A program made the position numbers and the translations under genes. 64,000 nucleotides of DNA from Timema cristinae (taxonomy: Eukaryota > Arthropoda > Insecta > Phasmatodea > Timematidae): positions 7,433,033 through 7,497,032 of the forward strand of contig JBCFYV010001001.1 of assembly GCA_039000515.1 (NCBI GenBank), written 5' to 3'. The stretch's first letter is position 1; each line of letters starts with the position of its first letter. Under the pieces are notes generated by a model, which saw only the letters and a list, made by a program, of their open reading frames with translations, made no database searches and had not been told where the DNA came from. Positions 56,401 to 64,000 of this stretch are shown piece after piece.

Positions 56401-56705
56401 TCAGATCCATTCTAATATTATCCTCCCATCTGCATCCATATCTTTCCATTGAGATTACCATTGGGGTTCACAATACCTTGAACAAGATTATATAATCTCC
56501 CATTCGTGCTGCATGTCCTACTCACTGTAACCTGTGAGATTTGATCATCCTAATAACGTTTTGTGATGAATAGAGGGTATTAACTCATCATTATATAATC
56601 TCCTTCACTCTCCATTATCTTAATCCCCCTTGGGCCAAATGTCTTACTGATCACTTTGTTTTCGAACAGCCTGAATTTCTTCTCGTCGTCATGAAAGGTA
56701 AGAGC
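56400..56705 (-). mobile_element. non-LTR retrotransposon remnant (end of reverse transcriptase ORF)
   Basis: The reverse strand reads KKFRLFENKVISKTFGPR, then, after frame breaks, RMIKSHRLQ, a stop, and VGHAARMG. This resembles the ENKVLRKIFGPKR and RLRWAGHVARM motifs after the palm domain in many insect non-LTR elements. It is inactive, with stops and indels. Confidence 0.7.
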
Positions 56706-56909
56706 AGCTGGTGAATTTATTGTCTTTTATAATCTGAGCTTTACTTTTCTCGACCACAAACCAGATGTTAACAGCTTACCGACTGATTAATAGCATGCAT
56801 TTCCCGACTGAATTAATTTCCTAATTTCCACTCTAATATCTTCACAATGTGAATAATTAAATCTAATGTATGTTGTACATGTTCTGTTTTGTCTTATGTG
56901 TTGCACCAG

Positions 56910-57003
56910 GGACGAAGTATTAATACAAACGGGAGCGCAAAACGTGGTCAAACCAACTCTGCGATATTTCCACCAATTCTGGAAGATGATATAGATGTCA
57001 TTG
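56910..57003 (+). CDS. candidate alternative tail exon 26b
   Basis: Acceptor cttatgtgttgcaccag; donor GATGTCATTG|GTAAGA at 57004, near consensus. In phase 0 it is open and encodes GRSINTNGSAKRGQTNSAIF then PPILEDDIDVIG. Its composition differs from the AT-rich flanks. It exits in phase 1 and matches the exon at 59,544. It could be spliced from axo exon 25 (phase 0 exit) in place of exon 26, or could belong to another + strand gene. The sequence was not recognised. Confidence 0.6.
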
Positions 57004-57004
57004 G

Positions 57005-58310
57005 TAAGATTCATATTCTTCTTCTTCTTTTTGTGATCAACAAAATGTGACATTAGTGCAGCCGCCACTAAATCAACTCGTTGATAGATTTTCCTTCACA
57101 CGTTGTTTTAAAGGTTCATATTTGAATTTAAAAAGCAACATTAAAGTGTTTTGAGCCTACTTTTTTTTTCCACCCCTCCTAGATAGTTTTTCTCGTCTCA
57201 AGTAATCAAATAGCGGCGTTTCTAGATTTTTTATCAAATATAATGGATTTTTCTTTTTCTATTGAGGTAAATAGACTTTGAGTGTATTTAAAAAAAAATT
57301 TTTTATTTTAAAGTAATATAATGGTTAGGTAAGTAATTAAATTATAGTATTTCGAAGGTGGCCTCTATAAACACTATATGAGGTATGAATACTAATATGT
57401 AACAATATTTATTTTGCGTTAGTGATTTTGAAAGGTCTATCTATTTTGAGCATACATTGGCTACATATTAAAGCGAGACTAAGTTGTTATTATATTTGAT
57501 ATTAGCCCCCTTCCCCGTATACAAATATTTTAAATAATCCTGTAAAACAAAGCTTCAAATCTTCCATCATGTCAATATAAAAACAAAACTTTTTTTTACT
57601 TTTTTTTTTTAAATACAGTCCTACCATCACTGTATATCCCCCTACCTTTTTGTATCCTCCCTCCTATTTTCATCTCATTCCTCTTTCCTCATCCCTATCC
57701 CCCCGCACCCTTCATCAACCCCACTTTCCCTTCAACAACTTTTTTTTTCCAACGACTATGTAATATACTATCGACATTTTTATAAGGAATAAATTAGATT
57801 TTCAAAATAAAATATAGCCAATGTTACTCGCTGATAATTTAACTTTATATTGGTGAAAGAATTTTTATAATCGGTCCAGTAGTTTTTGAGTTTATCCATT
57901 ACAAACAAAAAAACAACAAATCAAATCTTTCCTCTTTATAATATTAGTATAGAAGAGGACTTACCACTTATCCCCTATGTATAAAAACCATTGAACATTA
58001 TAAATAATAGCTATATTTAGTTAACTTTAGGTATTAAAATGGTTTACACTAAATATTCTAAGAATATTAAATGGTGATACGAGGAAGATTTATTTGAAAT
58101 AAATTCAACAGCATTCACATTGGGATAAAAATCACAATTACACTAGATTTAGATTTTATTTTGGACTGGTGTGTTAGCATCAGGGTTGTAACTGGTTTAA
58201 TATGCTGCCCAATTAATTGCGTATATAGCTTTTATTTGGCTTTAATCACGTGATAAATACACTAAAATATCTTATTCGGACATAAAGTTAATTAATTCAA
58301 CTAAAACATT
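57005..58310. other. AT-rich region with pyrimidine-rich tract, nothing recognised
   Basis: A C/T-rich tract spans 57,610-57,740; otherwise AT-rich. No gene is supported. If the two tail exons are real, this is intronic. Confidence 0.45.
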
Positions 58311-58314
58311 TTGT

Positions 58315-58568
58315 TTAGCACCGAGTATTATTATATATCGAGTTATACTCTAATGTACTAACTACGCTAATGGTTTAAAGGATTAATAAGGTTATATTTA
58401 TAGTAAGTATATTATAATTTTATTGGAGGGAGAGTGGAAAACCATTTTATGAAAACAACCTTTGCTAAACCCAACCGAGTTTTGAACCTCAATCTCCCCG
58501 TGATCGGCAGTCTAGTCTACCGCAATAATAGCGCCTTAGACTATGAGCCCACCGAAGTGGGTTAAAAC
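58315..58568 (-). repeat. SINE family B copy
   Basis: Reverse copy: GCACCGAGTATTATTATATA on the left; TCAATCTCCCCGTGATCGGC and CTTAGACTATGAGCCCACCG, the head, on the right. Confidence 0.75.
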
Positions 58569-58569
58569 A

Positions 58570-59205
58570 ATTAGGTCTACTATGGTATTACATTTATTTT
58601 ACGTACCTTACGTTGAGGGTGAATATATTAATTTTTTATTAATTGTATTATCTGTGCTTATGTTTTAATAACAACATATTGTTTTATATTATTCTACAAG
58701 AAAATAGACCCAATAGTTATCCTGCTATAGCAGAATAAGTTTCTATATATAGATATCTTTCAAAATAGCAATGAAAATAAACATGAATGGTTTACTAGAA
58801 AAAATATGTACATTTAGTTTACCTTGCAAAGTAGCAACTTTACTGACTTAAACTATGACACTCTTTCATAAACCAAACCATAGTGGAGCTTATAAAGGTA
58901 GCATTGTTATTAGAGTTGGGTTGAATTCACTATTTTTATGAATCCGAATCATTTTACTTTCAAATCCAGAATCTCGAATTATAATCCGAATCTAGGAAAA
59001 AATTATGAATATCAGAGGAAATCGTAACTAAATCCTTAAAAGATGTCAATTCATTATAAGAAATTTAGTTTAAGTGTTAAATTACTTGTCTAGGGCCTGT
59101 TTTTTGAGCTTGTCCTACAATTATGTTGGTTCTGAACCACCAATAGGCAATATTAGAACTTTAAAACAAATTTAAATTGGCAATATTTTTTTAAGAATCT
59201 GAGTA
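58570..59205. other. AT-rich region with a CCATAGTGG repeat fragment
   Basis: 58,880-58,905 carries ACCATAGTGGAGCTTATAAA, a piece related to the 72-bp array at 32 kb. CCGAATC...AATCCGAATC repeats occur near 58,940-58,995. Nothing else was recognised. Confidence 0.4.
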
Positions 59206-59213
59206 TCAAATCA

Positions 59214-59465
59214 TCATCATCATCACATCATCATCATCATCATATACTGTTTCCAACCTGTGGCCGGTTCAGTTTGGTAAAATGCCTTCATCTTCCTCTA
59301 TCCTTTCACCATTCTTACTCCTTTAGTTTCTTCCATTCTTCTCCTCTCACTTGAACACTTTCTGTCATCAACTCCTCCCATCTCTTTCTTGGCCTCCCTT
59401 GCGGTCTCTTACCTACATAATTCATCGCCAAAATGTTCTTTGGCATCCTCTCTTGTAGTGACGTG
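59214..59465. repeat. dispersed repeat starting with (CAT)n
   Basis: An ATC/CAT microsatellite followed by TACTGTTTCCAACCTGTGGC and a C/T-rich body. A second fragment with GTTTCCAGCCTGTGGCCTGG lies at 36,700. It is probably the 3' part of an unidentified retroelement. Confidence 0.5.
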
Positions 59466-59543
59466 TCATAATCTAGTCAGAAACAAACAGCTCTGAGAAA
59501 TATTGTCCGGAGCCTCTGCACTTAAGAATGTTGTGAATGTCAG

Positions 59544-59713
59544 GTCCCCGCAGCAAAGAGGCGCCACCATATTCCTTCCTCCGGGCGCTATCTCCCGTGT
59601 TCCTGTCCAGAAGAGAGAAGGACCTACGGGAACCCCATCAGTTACCTGGGGGCCCTCGCCTCGCAGCTAACCCCAGCCGCGCCAGCAAGGAGTCTGTGCT
59701 CTCCGTGGACTAA
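59544..59713 (+). CDS. candidate alternative last exon 27b with distal C-terminus
   Basis: Acceptor ttgtgaatgtcag; entering in phase 1, the frame is open for 55 residues to TAA at 59711-59713. It encodes PRSKEAPPYSFLRALSPVFL, a basic-acidic middle, and ends with NPSRASKESVLSVD. It is markedly more GC-rich than its surroundings, like the axo exons. An AATAAA lies about 100 bases downstream. A second frame (SYLGALASQLTPA) is also open across most of it, and another G-run indel cannot be excluded. It is probably the alternative tail of the same gene, otherwise the 3' end of an unknown gene. Confidence 0.55.
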
Positions 59714-59815
59714 AAAAAGATAATCTTCAGACGGATCCTAATAGTAGTAGTGAGAGCGTAGTGTTTGTTGTGGACACCCGGACGATGGGGTGCGAGCTAC
59801 AGAAACAGTGCTTAA

Positions 59816-59821
59816 AATAAA
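59816..59821 (+). promoter_or_regulatory. poly(A) signal for the distal tail exon
   Basis: AATAAA about 100 bases after the stop of the 59,544 exon, a usual spacing for a short 3' UTR. It supports a real terminal exon here. Confidence 0.45.
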
Positions 59822-60114
59822 TAACTTCTTAGTGGAGATAAGGTAGTTATTCTTCCGAATGACAGCTTGCGTATCACACGTTCAGCGAAATAAACAAGAG
59901 AAGAATATAAATCTGGTCACGTGACGAGCATTAAACCAAAACACAAGAAATCAGCGTGAACTGTGTAAGTTTCTCTGGACTAGTTGAGACAATATCAGCT
60001 TGTCCACGCTTCTTTATAAATTTGGCTTGGAAATACCAAACCAAATTTGAAAACCAACCGCTTTAGTCGGTATGCTTGCGCCTAGACCAACCGAATCAAT
60101 CAGTGTGCGTGTAT

Positions 60115-60264
60115 CTACAGTAACCCCATGTCTTCTTTGGTGCTGACTGACAGCTCACAGCTAACTTCTGACAGTCAAAGTTTAGGTATATATCTAAATG
60201 TTGACTGTAAGAAGTCAGTTGTGAACTGTCAGTCAGCACCAAAGAAGACATGGAGCTACTGTAC
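60115..60264. repeat. near-perfect hairpin, about 65-bp arms
   Basis: The left arm contains CCATGTCTTCTTTGGTGCTG and ACTGACAGCTCACAG; the right arm contains CTGTCAGTCAGCACCAAAGA and AGACATGG. The loop is about 20 bases (GTTTAGGTATATATCTAAAT region). It is high identity, so recent: a foldback or MITE. Confidence 0.85.
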
Positions 60265-60269
60265 TTTAG

Positions 60270-60715
60270 TGAAATGATTTGAAATAACTCATTAGATTAA
60301 AAGCGTGTGTGTCGTTTTCGTTTTTGTTGAGGTTTGTTTCACTATACAACAAAATAATTGGAAATTAATAAAAAGAAAAATGTATCTACTAGAAAATTAG
60401 ATATAGCCCTATTGATAACCAGTTTTTTCAAGTTTGTGTCACAAAGCGTTAAAGGTCAACATACATTTTTGCGAACGTGTGAACTGCTGCTTCCCTTAAG
60501 GAAATTCTGCTCTCAATTTTCGATGAACGTGAGATTCAAGCTTTGAGGACGGATTTATAATCTAGTTGTGGAAGTCAAACAATCTCCCAGTACACGAATA
60601 ACCAGAGGTTCAGGTCGAATGGGGATCGGCTGACCTCCGAATATAAACTATATATACGGCCATTGGTGACGTATCGTGATAATCCTGTGGAGGATTCTTC
60701 AAGTCCTTTTAGCTA
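60270..60715. other. region with nothing recognised
   Basis: Open frames here are short and lack splice signals or family motifs. Confidence 0.4.
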
Positions 60716-60717
60716 TC

Positions 60718-60944
60718 TACAGTCCAATTTTTAGAGGGAAAGCCTTTTAAAAAACAATTATTTTTTTGAATTCATCATTGATAGAATTGTACTAACTTAT
60801 TATATTATTGTTGTTTTATAGTAATTGATAATATATATCAAAAGTGATTACTTCAGGTCACATTATTTGACGTATGAATACGTGAAAGTGGATCTCGTAA
60901 ATCTTCTAGTTGTCAAATAATGTTATATTAAATGTGGACTGTAA
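60718..60944. mobile_element. MITE, third copy of the TACAGTCCAATTTT family
   Basis: Left TACAGTCCAATTTTTAGAGG; right complement GTTACAGTCCACATTTAA. The interior shares TATATCAAAAGTGATTACTT-like words with the 27.5-kb and 41.9-kb regions. Confidence 0.6.
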
Positions 60945-62090
60945 CTGCTGGCACCTAAGTATGCTATTCCTAGCTTGTAATGGAGAGTTATATAAAAGTA
61001 ACTCCTCGGAGATGATTGGCAAACATTTTTACATAATATTTATACCAGTTTATTTTAATTCATCGATAGTATTTAAGATTTTAGCTTGTCTAAGTTGCTA
61101 TATGGAGAAGAGACAAGTCCAAAGCTTACAAACATAATCCAAAAAATGTTTCGTAATTTAAACACATACTTATTAAAATCAACCTTTAAGTTATTAAGCC
61201 TGAAACATAAGGTAAAGTGTTTTCCAATAAAAAGAGGCGAGATATTGAATGTGCCAAGAAAACCATGGGCTGGCACTTAGTAACCTAGTTGCCACGACCA
61301 GGACACCAGAACGTCAAACAATGTTATTTATATGGGAAATCCCAGAATAATCCCACTTCTGACACCAAAGTTAATTGTCATTGACTGTAGTCGAGTAGTA
61401 TGGCCACCAACATATATAACAAAGCTTTGCGTTCTGCCGCGTGGCCGCGTACGTTATGTTTATAAATGTCATATAAAATGTTTGCCAATATAATGAATTA
61501 TTATGTGTCTTAATACTACTGCTGAGTGAGCTTTTGATCACTTTGTGATAACTGAAATAAGGATGCTAGCTACTAGGGCTTTGAAACTCATTGTATATGT
61601 CTCACCATATTAAGTAGCTAAATGTTATTATAAAATTTTTGTTTACGCTAGAATCGAAACAAAAGGTATTAACACTAACCATTCAAGTTTTGTGCTACAT
61701 GATTTAATATTTATACGTTCAAATAAGTACGTTAGAATTTTTTTTTTTTTACATTTGTCAACTTTTTAAACTGTCACGCTCCTGAGATTAGGTTCAAGGA
61801 TCTATTTAAATATAACGTAATCTAATCTTCCTTAAACAAAAGCAATATTTTATTGATACGGCTACACAACATAATTGCCAGCACTATAAGAAGTATCACA
61901 CTGTTAGAATTTTCCTCAACAAGTTGGTGGTATCTTTAATATACTCAAAATTGATCAAAGCAATCAATCAAAATACCCCACATACCCATCATTAAACCAA
62001 TCAAAATGAAAACGAGAGCTTAACACTATTCAAAAGTTCTAATATGCGAAATATTATATTTAAAAAAATTGCATTGAAATAAATTAACAA
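60945..62090. other. AT-rich region, nothing recognised
   Basis: Overlapping short frames near 61,080-61,280 occur on both strands but lack any family motif. Confidence 0.4.
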
Positions 62091-62093
62091 TAC

Positions 62094-62896
62094 TAAGGGC
62101 CAGTCTTACGACTCCAGAATATATATATAAATCTGGCCGTTAAGTATTTTTATCTGGTTGATAAGTTAAAAGTGCGTCTTAAGACTTTCAGATAGCATTT
62201 ATCTGCCAGATAAAATGTATTTATCCATCACATTTTTATCGGGAGGTTTCAGTACCTGATAACATTTATCTGGAAGTTAAAATGGTTGTTGCCATAGTGA
62301 AGTGTTGTTTTTAATGAAGTTTCGCCTATCAGAATCTGTTTTTAGGTTAAAATCTTGGTTCACGTGTTTAGTAAGCACAGGCCCGGGCTCCAACTATATA
62401 AAGTTAGAACATTTAATTCACACTTTTATAAAAACTGATAAGCTATTTGTAGAGTTATATTTATGTAAGAACAAATTATTTAAATGTTAGTACAATAAAT
62501 TAAATATTGTAAACGTTGTATCAAACTATTGCCCACATTTTGGCAGACACCGAAAATTACTTTCAAGGCAATCTATTTTCTGCACCCACGCCCCACGCCA
62601 TCTGTTTCCTCGCACTCGTTTGGACGCCATTATTTAACAAATGTTGAGCGTTATCGCCACTCGCTAGGTTGTAGTGGTAGCATAGCAGCAGGGCATATAT
62701 GCATGCACGCACCAGTGAAAACATTCCTTGCGTTTTCTGCATAAAAATATATTTATTTTAAAGATACCTATCCGATAAATAAATTCAGTTCATAAAACGC
62801 GTAAAATATTAAAGTGGCTGCTAATCTTTATCTGGTCGCTAACTTTAACTTCCCGATATCAATATTAATCCAGTAGTCATAAGACCGGTCCTAACT
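62094..62896. mobile_element. MITE with AAGGGCCAGTCTTACGACT ends
   Basis: Left TAAGGGCCAGTCTTACGACT; right complement TTAGGACCGGTCTTATGACT. Sub-terminal TTATCTGG / CCAGATAAA words recur at both ends. It is about 800 bases with no convincing transposase. Confidence 0.7.
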
Positions 62897-62999
62897 AGTT
62901 CGTTTTATCTTTATTTTGTTTTATTGCAACGTGACAAAAAGGTTTATGTTCAATTTGGTTTATTTTCAATCAAATATGTAAGGGAAAATATACAAATTA

Positions 63000-63381
63000 T
63001 GGTAGAGTCTCGATTATCTGAGAACCGATCATCTGATGATCCGTAATATCCGAGGTTCCGTTATATCCAAGGCTATGTATTATTTAAGGTTCCATATAAT
63101 CCGAGGTGGTAACACATTTTATGTTTCGTGGTATATGTCTAGGAAATGATACTCATTAAACTTGTTTAAACGTCTATTGAGTAGCGAGTTAATTATTGGA
63201 TAACTCATTGCTTACACTGTACCAATGAGCGTTACGGCTACATATTATTGATTTATTGGGAATTTTTAAAAGTTGTTAAGTTAAGTAAAAGATCTTCATA
63301 GTGTCTCGAATTATCCGAGTTTTTGGGTTATCCGAGACCAACCATGTCCCTTTAACCTAGGATAATCGGGATTCTATTGTT
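63000..63381. mobile_element. pogo/Tigger-like MITE
   Basis: Left TAGAGTCTCGATTATCTGAG; right complement AATAGAATCCCGATTATCCT. Ends with CCGATTATCC are typical of pogo/Tigger elements (Tc1/mariner superfamily). The interior repeats ATCCGAGG words. It is non-coding. Confidence 0.75.
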
Positions 63382-64000
63382 ATAGCTATAAATGTAGAAG
63401 AAAATTTATTTTTTTAGTATATGCATCCTTTAAGGTCATAAACTATTAGCATAGTAGTGACATTTGTGGCCAAAAACGTTAAATTTTGTACCGTAGGCTT
63501 TAGAATTAGATGGTTGTGTTTGCAGTTTAATACGATTAGGAAGTTAGTTCAAAGGTATATTTCGTGGTTAACGCATCAAAGTGATGTATCAAAGAACCGA
63601 ATTAAATATCGAAATGATACCATAAGAGGGTGTTTCAACTTTTGAGTTATTATTTTAACTACATGTCATCAAAGTTTAAAAAAAACTCCTTGCCCATGTA
63701 TGGAATAACCTTAAGATATTTCAAGTATAAATTTTAATTTGGGATGGAAGGGGACGTGAGCTAATTTCTGTTTTTTTTCTTAATTTTCATAGTCAAAACA
63801 GCTTTTTTTTTTTACAAAAACCAATAAAATATTGCTCTAGTTAATACATTTAGTTTAATTTGTTACAAAAAATAATCTCATCAGCTCTTGATGATAAACA
63901 TTTTAAATTAAATAAAAGTCGCAATAAAATTTCACGATGCTCATGACAAAATTCAGGAACAGTTGTGTTGAGAATTAAACCTAACGCATCTACTCTAGAA
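63382..64000. other. AT-rich window end, nothing recognised
   Basis: No splice-supported exon, transposon end or RNA gene was seen. Confidence 0.45.

Noticed and set aside
62302..62744. Two short frames at 62.3-62.7 kb
   Set aside because: They lie inside the AAGGGCCAGTCTTACGACT-ended MITE and have no transposase motifs.

Overview
The window is AT-rich, intron-dense, repeat-laden animal nuclear DNA, most likely from an insect. The evidence is spliced exons with GT/AG boundaries, tRNA-derived SINEs with (TAA)n tails, decayed hAT and pogo-like elements, and one gene whose nearest family is axotactin / neurexin IV / Caspr. No bacterial, viral or organellar gene was seen.

One gene on the + strand explains almost all the coding sequence. 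I assembled 26 exons by eye from 555 to 53,482; the 5' end lies outside the window. They encode about 1,550 residues: EGF, LamG, LamG, EGF, fibrinogen-like, LamG, EGF, LamG, EGF, LamG, a short juxtamembrane stretch, one transmembrane helix, and a cytoplasmic tail of about 165 residues. Every splice phase closes only if one base is restored in each of four homopolymers (in exons 3, 4, 13 and 19), which points to assembly indels rather than a dead gene. Two further coding exons (56,910-57,003 and 59,544-59,713) fit the phase of exon 25, end in a stop, and have an AATAAA about 100 bases downstream. They look like an alternative C-terminal tail, or the end of an unrecognised neighbour.

The most striking structure is a set of minisatellites seeded on exon 3' ends. 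Exon 14 runs straight into about 8.1 kb (15,729-23,822) of a ~74-bp unit repeated roughly 110 times. Each unit holds the last part of the exon, the 5' splice site and the start of the intron. Exon 3 (73-bp unit, 2,617-3,220) and exon 12 (77-bp unit, 11,840-12,230) show the same design on a smaller scale. Other arrays sit just after exon 17 (23-bp unit) and just before exon 18 (72-bp unit).

The introns otherwise hold at least three tRNA-derived SINE families (two sharing one 3' tail), several MITE or foldback families, two decayed hAT transposases, a non-LTR reverse-transcriptase remnant and simple repeats. From 53.5 kb to the end, apart from the two tail exons, only AT-rich sequence and mobile-element debris were found.
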